Shown here: in pieces, positions 48,982 through 61,096 of the stretch | Layout of the letters: every line of letters begins with the position of its first letter | Numbering within the stretch: the first letter of the stretch is position 1 | Program-made: the position numbers and the translations under genes | Assembly: GCA_022749755.1 (NCBI GenBank) | Contig: CM040449.1 | Coordinates: 16,650,363 to 16,714,362, forward strand | Reading direction: 5' to 3' | Length of the DNA: 64,000 nucleotides | Source of the DNA: Azadirachta indica | Taxonomy: Eukaryota > Streptophyta > Magnoliopsida > Sapindales > Meliaceae | Notes under the pieces: model-generated | Database searches by the model: none | Told to the model about the DNA's origin: nothing | What the model saw: only the letters and a program-made list of their open reading frames with translations

Positions 48982-50807
48982 TGTTTAGACTTAGTTCTGG
49001 ATTCAGGTGTTGGCTTTGTGTAATGAATTTCGATATATGCTCTTGTTATTGATTACTTTTCTGAAAAAGATACCTAAAATATTTGCATTTCTCGACATGT
49101 TTTATCGATCTCTTTTAGGTTCCCAGTAGCCACAACAGTTGGCTCCCATTGGCAAAAATAATAGCATATAACAATAGCAAACATCCAGCAGAAACATACA
49201 ACGTCAGCAAACATCAGTAGCAACAATAGCAAACAGCTGGGAGCAAGCTGTTGTTATCTTTGCTACAAAAAGCAGAAACAGCAGCAAGTAACAACAACTT
49301 TAATAGCAAAGAAGCAACATCTGGTTAAGAAACTCACAAAATCTCATCAATATCTTTAACAGCAAAGAAGCAACAAAGTGATGAAGACATTAAAAACCAT
49401 CTATATGGAGAAAGTGAGCTTTTTTTTTTTCTATTTTTTGGAATAAGATTATCTCTAAGAGTAACTCTTAGAGAGAAATAATATTAGTAAAAAGGAGAGT
49501 GTAATACAAGATAAACCAAAAGGGCCGAAAGTCAATAAAAGCAGACATTAAGATCTGCTCAAAGAAGACGAACTAATTTGAAACTAAGTAATCTCAACCA
49601 AAGGGAGGAAAGCAGTCAGCAAACTGCAGAACTTTGCGGCAGCAGCCAGCAACTTTCAGCGGCAAAATGCAGCAATATGCAACATTCAGCAGGAAACAGA
49701 GTAGCAGCAACAGAACAGCAGTCAAACTACAGCAGGTAGGAACTGCAACAGAAATTAGCAGCAGGAAGACAAGCAGCAGCAGGAATGCAGTAGCAGAAAA
49801 AGCAGAAAATAGACACCGAGAGCACACATCCACCATCAGCAACAACCATAACTGAACTAACCTTGGCAGGTAATGAATATTTTGCTAAAGGAAAGTGATG
49901 GATGCTTAGGTCTTTACTGACTAGATTGGGTCTTTCTTTTGAAACAAACTATTTAAGCATTTATTTTTCTCAGCACTGTCACTTTCCTCTCTCTCCCTCA
50001 ACATTAAACGTTTCTTCTTCCTTTTCTTCTTGTTTTGACTATGTATTTCCCAGAAATTTCTGACCAGATTTCCTTCCCCAATAAGGATAGATTATTTATT
50101 TGTTGGGTGAGCTATAAAAATTGTCTTAAACTTCCTAATAGCCTCGTGATTGATTGTATGTCAGTAGATTTGTAGACTTGTAAATAATATAGAATTATAA
50201 CATTCAAAAAAAAAATTTAACTACTCTTGTTTTAACATGTTTCTTGCATGTTTTGATTGTTGTATCTTTGTTTGAATAATTTTATTTGGAATTGTTCCCA
50301 AGAAAAGGACGTACAAGTCCTTAAAGTTTGGCTTCATTAATGGATTGACGAGTCCTTATAAAAGTCTCAAATAACTATCATGCCCCAACTAATAATAGTC
50401 ATTTTGCAAAAATAATTATATTTAAATTTTTAAAATTTGACAAAATATAATATACTTTATAAAATCCATAAATAAATACTGCATTAATAATATAATATTT
50501 TTTTAATATTTATATATCTATATATTTTTTGTAAATAGTATATTCTACTTTTCTATATTTTATATATTTTATCTATCCATAAATATTACTAAAATATTAG
50601 TAATATCAAAATTTTTCTTATTATTGTACTTACATTCCTAACATGTTAACAATACGTGTCTCACTCTTTACAGTACTCATATTCCTTTGTTTGGGCCCAC
50701 TACTTGTCATTGAAACCTACATATTTTATAAAGTTAGATATATATGCGTATTTTACTAATTCTTACAAATTTTCTAGTAGTTAACCGGTAACTTTTAAAA
50801 AAGAAAA
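48982..50807. other. intergenic with CAG/CAA-rich low-complexity tracts
   Basis: 49130-49310 and 49605-49800 are rich in agcagcaac-type words and translate as Gln/Ser-rich runs in one frame; no domain. A poly-T followed by ataagattatctc at 49420-49450 could mark a LINE 3' end in reverse, not proven. 50300-50807 is AT-rich. Confidence 0.45.
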
Positions 50808-52040
50808 ATTCTCTATATCTACTAAAGTTTGAGCCAACTATCCAATTTTCTCTTAAGGTTTGAGAAATAACTGTTACTCCCTTACCTCTATTTTTTTTTT
50901 GACTTTATCCTTACATAAATTAACTTGAACCACCAAATCGAACTGTATTAAAACTAGCAAACCAAACATTTCAATTGTCAAACTGAACCATCATTTTAAA
51001 ATTCAAAATATATATATATAAATTTATAATTTTTACCTTAAAATAATTTAGATTTAATATTAAAATTATGTATATATAATTTATATTATTAACTAATTGT
51101 TAAATAATAGCAACTATATATAGAAATTAAATATATTTTTTGAATTTTTAAAAAGTTTTTTTAAAAACAACTATATTTATAATCAAATTTATATTATAAG
51201 AATTTAAAAAATAAATAATAATAGTTATACGTAAAAATTAAATACAATTTTTGAAACTTTTAAAATTAATTTTTTAATTATAATTTTTAATAATTTTCTA
51301 ATAATTATAATTTTTAATTATAATTTTAATTTAGAGATGATTTTTTATAATTTCTAAAATTATATTTAAAAACAATTATAAAAATTAGTAAAATTATTTC
51401 TAAATTAAAGTTATAATTGAAAAATTATTTTTAAATTAAAATTATTCCTAAATTAACGGACAATACGTGTTTAAATAAATTAATAATTAAAATTATATAG
51501 GATAATTATAATTATTAAATTTGAATTATTTCTAAATAAATAAATTTATTTCCAAAAAATTTATTTTTTAAAAAAATTAATTTTAAAAATTTCAAAAAAT
51601 GGATATAATTTTTACATATTATTATTTAATTTTTAAATTCCTATAATATCAATTTGATTATAAATATACTTATTTTTTAAAAGATTTTTAAATTTTTAAA
51701 AAAATATATTTAACTTCTACATATAATTGTTATTATTTAACAATTAGTTAATAATATAAATTACATATACTTAATTTTAATTATTAAATCAAATAATTGA
51801 AAAAAATTATAAATTATCATATATATATATGTATTATTTGACTTTTAAAATTGTGTTTCGGTTTGGCGATTCATGTTTGGTTCGATTTGATGGTTTAGAT
51901 TCAGTTCGGTTTGGTGGTTCAAATAGGTTTATATAAGGGCAAAGCCGAAAGAAAAATGGAGGTAGAGGATAACAGACATTTCTCAAACCTTAGAACAGAA
52001 TTGGGTAGTTAGCCTAAATTTTAAGGGAGTAATAAATATT
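50808..52040. mobile_element. foldback element: about 1.2 kb near-palindrome
   Basis: The left arm (gttgagccaactatccaat-like start near 50828, ttaaggtttgagaaataactg, gaaccaccaaatcgaactg) matches the reverse complement of the right arm (cagttcggtttggtggttc at 51900, acagacatttctcaaacctta at 51970, gggtagttagcctaaattt at 52003). Pairing continues through much of the AT-rich centre (51060-51260 against 51590-51780). No coding capacity. A foldback or long-hairpin MITE is the best reading; if transcribed it would form a long hairpin. Confidence 0.7.
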
Positions 52041-53238
52041 TTTTATTTTAAAAATATAAAGAGTGTTGGATTATTAGACCAAAATTTAAGAGAATATATC
52101 AATCGTTTTCTCGAGTTTGAAATAGGAAATTAAGATTATACTATACTTGGCGAAATATATGGCCAAAAAAAATATTGTAGTATTGGTTTCCAAAAACTCA
52201 TTGTCAATAGCTTTTGTTAAAGTTTCTGCTGGTTTGTATGACTTATTTATATAACAGAACTTTAGATTTTAACTATGATGCTTTTTAAAAAAGTTAAATA
52301 TAGCAAATTATTTTTATTTTTATTAATTCACGGATTAAAATAACAAGCGCATAAGTGTTTTTAAAATTAGAAAGATTAAATTTAATATTTAATTAAACTT
52401 TAGAGTTGTATACATCTTTTTTTTCCCTAATATTTGCATAAAATTTTAATTTTGAAGACAATATTAATATGTCTTTAGCTGATCTCTTGTTTAAAGACAT
52501 AATACTTATAACAGGAGAATGATTGATACCTTCTAATTTGGTCTAACTACGCAACATCCTTCTAAACATAATATTAATTTATAAGGGGAGAATGATTGAT
52601 ACCCTCCTCTAGTTTGTTCTAATTATCCAGCGCCCTCGTATTGTTGTTGTGCTTGGTGGTTATGGATAGAAAATTTGCTGCATTGTTATGTGTTCGGCGA
52701 ATTTAAGTGTTGCTTCATTCTTGGCTTTGAGAAGGTAGGAGAGAAAAGTGAAGAGTAGTGGCGGGGAGTTTAGTAATGGAGTAGAGTTTGGTGCAGGCGT
52801 AATGATCGGCTAAAGAAAAGAAGAGAGAACGTAAAGTGGGTGTAAAGAAAGAGCAAGGAAAAAAAGGAAATAAATAAATAATTAATTAATAAAAAAAGAT
52901 TATTTTTTAGAAATGCAGATTCTGGAACCTATATATCTATTTTTGGGTCCACTGTCTATTTAATGGGCTTCGTATGTTTTATAACGTGTAAGGTTGTTTT
53001 GGTAATTGTTTTCTGAGAATAAAATTTTACGAATAAGTCTGTGTGAAATTAAATAGTCTTTGTATGAAATCTTACCGAAGCCATTCACATGTCTGCGGAC
53101 TTGGCTTTGCTTGCAAGTTGAAAGAGAAGATATTATGGATATTATGGAGAAAATAAAATGCAGACTGAAAAATGAAGATAAAATGCAACAAGTGTCAGCG
53201 GCATATTGTGATGACCTCGAAATCAGGTAACGTAACGT
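52041..53238. other. intergenic; includes a short WAK-module remnant
   Basis: 52518-52545 and 52582-52608 repeat gagaatgattgatacc. 53045-53125 (agtctttgtatgaaatctt, aagccattcacatgtctg, cttggctttgcttgcaag) is a remnant of the WAK upstream module. No gene. Confidence 0.5.
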
Positions 53239-53316
53239 ATGGCGCCTAACTTTTCCGAAAGCTTACCTCTTTATTTAATCTCACTTGCCAGATTAATTGG
53301 GAAAGCACTCTTGAAA

Positions 53317-54688
53317 ATGGGCTGCCTATTTCTACTTCCTGCACTATCCTTTTTGTGGATTTGCATTCATTTTCTAACAAGAAATCCAGCTGCCCGGCCG
53401 TTTCTGCTCCTCTGCCACCAGGGCCTCGGCCGTTTCTGCTCCTCGGAAACATTCTGGCGCTTGGAAGGAAACCTCATCAAGCACTTACTAAACTCTCAAA
53501 AGCTTATGTACCAATAATAACGCTCAAGCTAGGTAGCTTAACCACCATAGTCATTTCCTCTCCAGTGATAGCCAAAGAAGCATTTCACAAGCATGATCAA
53601 GCCTTGTCTAGCAGAACAGTCATGGACAGCCTTCGACCTCTCGATCACCACAAATTTTCCATTGTGAATCTGCCCGTCTCGCCTCCTTAGAGGAATCTTA
53701 GGAAAGTTTGTGCTACTAAAATTCTCTCTACAAAATGGTTGATGCCAGCCAAGCCAGAAGGTGCAAAAAGGTGCAAGAACTGCTTGATTATGTGCAAGAA
53801 AATTTCAATAGTGGTTATGCTGTTGATATTGGTCAAGCGGCATTCACTACGGTTCTTAATTCTATATCAAACACTTTTTCTCCATTGATTTAGCTCACCA
53901 TGAATTAGATCTGTCTCAAAGTTTTCGTGAGCTTGCATGCTGCATCGCCGAAGAAGCTGGGAATCCTAATGTTGCAGGCTATTTCCCGATCCTCTAATTT
54001 GTTGATCCGCAAGGATCACGCAAAGGAATGACAAGTTATATTGCCCGGTGTTTTGGAATTTTGATGGTATCATCAATCAAAGATTACAAGTAAGGGCTTT
54101 ATCTACCGAGTATAAAGAAATCCACGATGTATTAGATTCACTCCTAAGTCTTGTTGAAGAAAGTAGTTCTGAATTCAGTTCCAATGATATAAAACATATG
54201 CTTCTGGTAAGTACTAATCTCAAGTTATTGTGTCATTTCCTATTTAATTTCATGGGATTTGAAAAATAGAAACTTCAATTCTTAAAGTGTTATCTTTTCC
54301 TCCAACGCAATTCTATATGAAGACTTACTGTTTGCAGGTATTAATACAACAAGAAGTACAGTAGAGTGGGCTATGGCTGAATTACTACTCAACCCTGAAA
54401 AACATATAGGCAAATGCAAATTCATTCGTGCCTCAAAGATTTTCAGAGCGCGAAATTGATGTGAAAGGTCAAGACTTCGAGCTCATTCCATTTGGAGCTG
54501 GAAGAAGAATTTGTCCTGGTTTATCAATGGTTAACAGAATGCTGCACTTGCTGTTGGCATCACTGGTCTATACCTTCGACTTGAAACTTGTTGATGGCTT
54601 GAAACCAAGCGAAGTGGATATGAGTGAGAATTTTGAGCTTACATTACACAAGGCTGAACCTCTTCTGCCTAGTCCTATCAAGCTCTGA
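53317..54688 (+). pseudogene. cytochrome P450 pseudogene, CYP76-like
   Basis: Intact homologs are ER-anchored monooxygenases of specialised metabolism. Seen in order: membrane anchor MGCLFLLPALSFLWICIHFL (53317), proline hinge LPPGPRPF (53412-53435), KPHQALTKLSKAYVPIITLK, HDQALSSRTV, I-helix AGINTTRSTVEWAMAELLLN (54336 on), then VPQRFSEREIDVKGQDFEL and the heme loop FGAGRRICPG (near 54500), ending SPIKL-stop at 54688. The intron starts at 54207 and ends near 54322. Lesions: frame change near 53380; stop codons at 53688-53690 (Trp), near 53996 (Lys) and near 54408 (Trp); small indels near 53875 and 54054; and about 100 codons with the ExxR K-helix deleted at about 54405. The I-helix has Asn where AGTDTT is usual. 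Clearly dead. Confidence 0.9.
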
Positions 54689-54810
54689 ATCCTTTCGGTA
54701 AACGCAATGTAATGCTTCAGAGTTAAATTATACTGTATTATATTAGAATATAAACATTATTCGCTCATTTTGTCCCCCTTAATTTTTATTTCCTTTCGTT
54801 TCCTCTTTTT

Positions 54811-54816
54811 AATAAA
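54811..54816 (+). terminator. former poly(A) signal of the P450 pseudogene
   Basis: AATAAA 122 bases after the last P450 codon. Confidence 0.4.
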
Positions 54817-55675
54817 GTAACCTTGCTAGTCAAGGTTTGATTTTTTAAAAAAAAAAAAAAGTAATGATATGAAAGACTTTTTATCCGGATTATAAACTTC
54901 ATTCAATTGACACGGAGCTTGGATTCTCATTCTCATAAATCCTTCTTGCCGTTCCTCTTTGTACCTTCACACTGCTAAAATTTGGAAAGATATCAAATAA
55001 CAATAACAGATCGATTATGTAGAATAAAAAATAGGGGTAAAATAAATTAAAAAGTTTAGTTTTAATATTATTATTATTTCTTATGTTAATTAAGATTCTT
55101 ATTTGATTTTATTATTATGTAAGATTTTAGTTTATTATTTTAATTTTAGTGTTTGTTTGATTTGACTTTTTAATTAGACAAAAATTTTTTTTTAATGTTA
55201 AAAACCCTTTTTAATTTTTTGTGTATCACTTGGTTGTCATGAAAAAGAACATTTGATTTTGTTCTTCCCGTAAAACTTTTTGAGCTTTTTTAAAACTTGT
55301 ATAATATTAAAAATACTTTACTATTATTTCTTAAATTCCACCATATTCTTAAAAAAAATAATAATTATGTTATAATAGTTACAAGCATCATTTTTTATAT
55401 GTAAATTTGTAAATAATTTAGTTCGTATTAATTTTTATTTCAATTGGTATGAGTAATGAAAATTATTCATGAAGAATTATTTTGTTATAACAATAAATTA
55501 AATTTTATGTATCCATAATTTTGTTTATAGTATTGAATTATATGAATGAATTTGCATAATCATGTTCCTTTCAGTTTCTTGAATGTTTTCTTCTTCATCC
55601 CTACGTGTCTCCTACTTGCGTTTTCTTTTCCCTTTTTTCGCTGTGTTTTTCTTTTTCTGCATTAGTTAGGAAAAA
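54817..55675. other. AT-rich intergenic up to the assembly gap
   Basis: No coding signal. Ends directly at a run of Ns. Confidence 0.5.
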
Positions 55676-55775
55676 NNNNNNNNNNNNNNNNNNNNNNNNN
55701 NNNNNNNNNNNNNNNNNNNNNNNNNNNNNNNNNNNNNNNNNNNNNNNNNNNNNNNNNNNNNNNNNNNNNNNNNNN
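55676..55775. other. assembly gap, exactly 100 Ns
   Basis: A round 100-base gap is normally a placeholder of unknown size. It interrupts the kinase exon of gene G. Confidence 0.98.
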
Positions 55776-57609
55776 TCAACCGAATTTCCCAAGAAATTCT
55801 GGGCAACTTCTCTTTGTTATGAATGTGTTCAAAGAGTGTGCCATTGTTGACAAACTCATAAACTAGTAAAGGAACTTCTGTTTCTAAACAACAACCTAAT
55901 AACCTGACAACATTCCTATGATTGATTTGTGAAAGCACAACTACCTCATTCACGAATTGCTCAACTTGACTTTGATCAGCTATTTTTGACCTTTTTATAG
56001 CTATTGCACTGTTATCTGTTAAAAATCCAATAAATACAGTGCCAAAGCCACGTCGACCAATGATTTTATCCTCGGCATAGTTGTTAGTCGCCTTCTTAAG
56101 TTCTTCTTCAGTAAACATTTTTGCTGTATTAGGAGACCCCCTTCGTTCAGAGAGCTGCTGTTGTAAAAGAAAACCACCGTTTTGTTTGAAGAATTTTTCT
56201 TTAATTTTGATGAGCTTTCTTTTCTTTAACACCAAGCAGAGCCAAGAGCTACTCGGGACCAAAACTACAATGAATATCCCAACACCTGATTCAAGAACAA
56301 CATTTCAAATTAAATTACATCAAATTAAAGGTAATGTAATTATCTCATATCCTCGAAATAATAAAGGAGAATATAAGGATTATTACACACACATAATTAA
56401 CGAAAGATATTGATTTGTGAATTGACTAAATATACATTGATTCTCTGTTTATGGTCAAATCTCAATTGATTGTTAAAGTGTCGTTGAAGTAGAATGACTC
56501 CAATAGCTCTATTTTACTTGCAAAAACTTAAATAATAAAATCTTTGTTATCTACAAATATAGTTTTAGAAGTTTTAAAGTAGTATCTAATAAAAAGCTTT
56601 TATCAGAAAAATGAATACTTGAAAGTCGATCTTATATTAGTTGATAATCAACTGAAGTAATCAAATTTGAGATTCAAGAAGAAAAACAATCAAAACAAAA
56701 ATAGTAATAATCAAGACGTCCTACTTTCTCTCTATTTTCTCCCAAGACACAGCAAAATTTAAAACATAATACGGTAAATATATCCCTACCAGTAGCCACT
56801 TTAACAACTGGAAAATGATCTCCATTAGCAATAACTGTAAGTCGATCAGGAATACATTGTCCATCTTTACCTTCTTTACTGTAGTAACCCCGGTGGCACT
56901 TGCATGTATAATTTCCTTCATTGTTAAGACATATTGATGTAGAATTATCACATGTATGAAGATTTTTCGCGCATTCATCAATATCTGGAAATGAAAGAAT
57001 AAAATTGAAATGAAAAGAGAAGTAATATTTTAGATATGTTTGAACTTTGTGCGATTTAATTGAAGTGTATACACCTTTGAAACCATCAGGGAGGTATGGA
57101 TTCCCATCGTAACCCTGTTTACACCGACAACGATACCCATAATCAGAATCTATGGTACCGTTGGTTTTATAACAGGATGCATTTTTGCCACATTCGTTTA
57201 TCGACAAGGTGTTTGCTGTTTCTTCAATACATGTTCCACTTATTGCCCATTCAAGCATTACGGGAAAGTCTTCTTTTTAAATCAGAAAGATAAGTGGAGG
57301 AGAAACTGAACTTGCTTTGTTCAACAACAAACGCATATGTGCATGGATTGAACAAAGATACTGATATATCTGTGTCGTTGAACCTATATGCTGCGGCATT
57401 GAAATTTTTAAGTCCTTCGGGAATCTTAATCTGGCAACAGCCATTGCCGGCGCAGGATCCATTAGTGACAGAGTCAGAGCTGTCGCAAAACGACATGCAC
57501 CCGGCACTGTACCTTTTGCTTCCTATGTTACCACGAATGTGAGCATAAGAATCACAGCCAATGACTGTGAACATGTTTTGGGTACTGGTAAATGGTGAAT
57601 TTTTCTTGG

Positions 57610-58519
57610 TATACACTAATACAAAACAATTTGCGAAAAAATAATAATTACCTTATCCCTCTTGCGTGAATTTAATAGGAAACAAATAAATAGAGCAACA
57701 ATTTTTGGCACAAAATCAATACTTGGACAGCAACCATATCATCAACAAAACAATCATAACACAATCAATTTTAACGTGGAAAACCTCCCTAATTTGAAGA
57801 GTAAAAATCACGGGACCGTAATCCACCTAAAAACTCCACTATAATCAAATAATGGGAATACACAATTTCTCTCTAGTTAGAACTAGAGGTACACATCCAT
57901 AATATTCTCAAGATCACACAATCTTGGCAAACAATCAAGTTTCACAAAAAAATTAGAGATAGTTCAAGAAAAACATCACCATAATGGTGGCCTAATTTTC
58001 AACCATGAAATTTGGAGAAAGGGAGCTCCAAATCTGATCTCCACCGTTCAGAATTTAGTCCTCTCAGTTAGAAAGCTGCTGGTAAAATTTCAGTTCAATC
58101 AGACCACGAATCGACCTCCGATCAACCACTTGATCAAAACTGTCCCGAGTTTACTATTCTACCTCTCTCTCGTAAATAGTACCGCCACTCTCTAAATAAT
58201 AAACAGTATCCGTCTCTCTCTAAACGATAAACAGTACCTTTTTCTCTCTAGATGGTGAACAGTATCTTCTCTCTCTAGGCGATGAACAGTGTGCCTCTCT
58301 CTAGACGATAAACAGTGTCTTCTCTCTCTAGATGATAAACAGTGCCACCTCTCTCTCTAACGGTGAACAGTTTCGCCTCTCTCTCTAGAGAGATATGCAA
58401 ATTAAACACTAAACCCTACTTGAGAAAAGACTAAAATATTCTTGAATTAATTAGGCTTAATTATTATTGAAGAAAAAATTTGGACCATTTCCGTCTTCAA
58501 ATAGGAGGAAACCCAACCC
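57610..58519. mobile_element. LTR-type insertion in exon 1 of gene G
   Basis: About 0.9 kb of non-WAK DNA lies between two halves of the GUB_WAK coding sequence. Both flanks carry an aaaat/aaatt motif, a possible 5-bp target duplication. It has the tracts aacgtggaaaacctccc and cacgggaccgtaatccacc, common near LTR ends in plant copia-class elements, and the right edge gaaacccaaccca, whose complement tgggttgggtttc is LTR-like. No gag or pol. A second copy is at 33527-34122. Exact ends uncertain by several bases. Confidence 0.7.
58150..58395. repeat. minisatellite inside the LTR
   Basis: About eight imperfect units of 25-30 bases with consensus like ctctctctagayGATAAACAGTrcc. The 33.5 kb copy has only two or three units (33918-33975), so unit number changed between copies. 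Confidence 0.8.
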
Positions 58520-58886
58520 AATAATTTTGACAAAGATAATATGTCCCATCCTTGTCCTCCTCCACGTCCTCGTTGTGGCAGCTGCATGCTGGAGCGTTCG
58601 TGACTCGCAAGCCGCCTTTGGCAATGCTTATGTTGATAACAAGGATATTTGACACTCTTAATAATGCTTTGGGACAACCGGTAGAGTAGTCGCAAGTGAT
58701 GAGAAAATCTTCGTTTAGGAAACACTCACGACGCGTGCCGAATGGATATGGGATTTTGACGTCTCCACAGGAATCGGGGCAGTCGGGCTCCGGTTTCGCG
58801 GCTGCTACTGCTGTAGTAGCGTCTACTACTACTAGTAGCACCGCCACCAGCATGATGAATTCGTAGCGCGTTCCCCGCAGCCCCAT

Positions 58887-59600
58887 TAATTACAACTCCA
58901 ATATCACAATTCACAAGGGTTAATTTTGGATCTCCTTGTTCCTCTACTGATATGGGCTTGATCCTTTCATATATAATCACTGAAAACGATCAAAATCAGC
59001 GCGTCAAACTCTAAAGTAAGTCTCCTAACTTTATTCTTCACACATTTATCTGATAGCGCTTTTCCTTTAATGCATGCATCACCTAAAAAGACCAATTTAA
59101 CGCGTCAAAGTCTACTCTACGGATAACAAATAAATTTGTGATTGATTAATTATTAAAAAATAGCACTAAATAAATAAATAAATAAAAAACACAGCCTAAA
59201 TCCACAACCATTCTCAAATTTGAGAATGGTATAATAAAAAAATTAAAAATTATTGAAATTATTACAGCAATTATGCTGTAGCGAAACCCTCACAAAGGGA
59301 AATTAATTGATGATTGATAAGCTTTTTATTGTCTTGTATTGGGTCACCCCTTTCAAGCAAAGTAAGTCGTTCACCCTACCCCAGTAGGAGACTCTTCCTT
59401 TCAGTTTTCACCATCTTCTTATCCTTGTCCCTACAGAGTTATGAATGGCTTGAATCAGATTTCCCTACAAAGACTTGGAAAATTATGTTGTGGTTATGAA
59501 TTAAGTCTTCACTCGTCAATGTCTACTGTCAATTCTTTCATCGCGTGAGAGGATACAATGTTGTCGATCAGTCGGAAAAGGTCAAGTTTTTAAGAAAAGT
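58887..59600 (-). promoter_or_regulatory. WAK upstream module of gene G
   Basis: Reverse complement of the module seen before D, E and F: caacattgtatcctctcacg, ccattcataactctgtagggac, cgcgttaaattggtc. A TATA box (minus strand tatatat) is at about 58968-58976, about 85 bases before the ATG. The distal core reads TTGACC (minus strand, 59580-59585); the second W-box is changed (cttactttgc). Confidence 0.6.
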
Positions 59601-61089
59601 TTTTACTAGTATTATATACATATCATACATATATATATATATATATAATTTGATTATATATGCCCTTAACTTGCTGACTCTGTCTGTTATTTTAATTTAA
59701 AAAATTTGAACAAAAATAAAGATAATTTTGTATATTTAACTTTTAAATTAAAATACTTATAACTAAGAGACTATATATAATAGCAATTATAACCAAAAAA
59801 AAAAAGAAAATATCGGCAATTACTAAATATTTATGAGAACACAGTCTACTGAATTTCTTTAAAACTAATAGGATTAGAATGTGTATTATTTGTACCAAAC
59901 ATTAGAGGTGTATATGTCCTTTTACTAAGTATTATTATACCTTTAATTCCTTATTTGAACAATGAATGTCTTGATTGTCGATTAACGATCAAGTTCATTG
60001 TCTTCTTTTCTCTAATTGATATTAAAAATCAAATATTAAATTTTAAACTCTCTATGATAATGTAACCAGTCTAACTTGACTAAGTTTTACAGAAATAATC
60101 TCAAATTACATTTATAACTTTATAATCTCTCTAAATATAAATTTAAAAATTCATTTGCTGAACTCAATTTTTTTATATTCTTTTTTTAAAATTTTTTATC
60201 TATATGTACAAAGGCCAAGAGCTCTTTAAATTTATGCATTTCATTACATTAATCTTAAAAATTAAATTTATATATTTTTAATAGTCAAGATTATATTTTA
60301 CACGTATATTGATTATAATAAGTGAATTATATATTAATTCATATAATATATTTAATCTCAATTACTAACAATTTATAAATTTAATAAATAAAAATTAAGG
60401 TAAGAAATTGTGTAACAATCAAATGTTACCAATCCTTCTTATAAAATATATATATATATATATAATATATCCACACTACTGACGGAGCCCCCACTGAAGA
60501 TTAGATTTGTATTGATTTTGTTTGACTCTGTTTCAAAAGCTTTAATATTTCATACATAATTAACTAGTTTATTTGACTTTGTTTAATCAGAACCTCGTAA
60601 TTTTAGTTAACTCTTTTTTTATTGAAGTTTTATTATTTGTTCCATTAGTTCTTTTAAATGAGTATTGATACCAAAATATTGATGTTGGATTTGAGCTCAA
60701 GCTCAAATAAAAATTACGTCATTTTAATTAAGTAATATATAAAAAGTATAAGTGAACCAAATCACTATTTAAAATTCAAATTGTGGGTTATAGTATAAAA
60801 GGTAAAAGTAAACTCAAATTTAGTTCAAATCAATATAATAATTTTGTTTTTACCAACTTGGGGGATATCTAAGGAATACAAAAATTCAAAATCCTAAGAT
60901 TCCACTTTTAAAAACTAAAATATTTTTTAATTAACTTTGATTAATTAAAATAAGTACTTTATTACACATATAACTCTTTGAATATCTCTTTTAATTGGAA
61001 TAAAATTACACAATTTTATTTTTAGACAAAAACTTGTTTTAGGAAGATAATTTACATTAAAATAAGATTATATTAGTTAGTTATATTTC
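59601..61089. other. intergenic, distal part of the WAK unit then AT-rich DNA
   Basis: To about 60050 it parallels 22200-22650, 32760-33230 and 36290-36640 reversed. (TA)n at 59628-59648 and 60446-60464. 60200-60450 is the reversed dispersed repeat shared with 24900 and 32345. No gene. Confidence 0.5.
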
Positions 61090-61096
61090 ACTAAAA

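Larger units (their letters stand above)
55776..58886 (-). pseudogene. WAK gene G: copy of gene A, split by an LTR and cut by the gap
   Basis: Minus-strand exons: exon 1 start 58886 to about 58520 (MGLRGTRYEFIMLVAVLLVV signal peptide, GUB_WAK with CPDSCGDVKIPYPFG, to DGTYYLCQN), LTR insertion, rest of exon 1 about 57609-57075 ([21 protein letters not shown]-like ending PDGF), exon 2 56984-56790, exon 3 from 56285 to the gap at 55776 (end at WEIRL, mid-kinase). From 57501 leftwards it is the reverse complement of 1-1724 except one synonymous G/A (position 701 in A), one extra A near 57274-57278 that breaks exon 1, and the T that A lacks in exon 3. It may be the missing 5' half of gene A rather than a separate gene. 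Confidence 0.85.

Noticed and set aside
49130..49330. Possible CRISPR-like or regular repeat array because of recurring agcaaca words
   Set aside because: Spacing is irregular, there are no constant repeats with unique spacers, and the context is a plant nuclear genome.
49634..49855. Gln/Ser-rich frame that might be a transcription-factor activation domain
   Set aside because: It comes from a cagcaa-type low-complexity tract, with no other domain, start context or intron structure.
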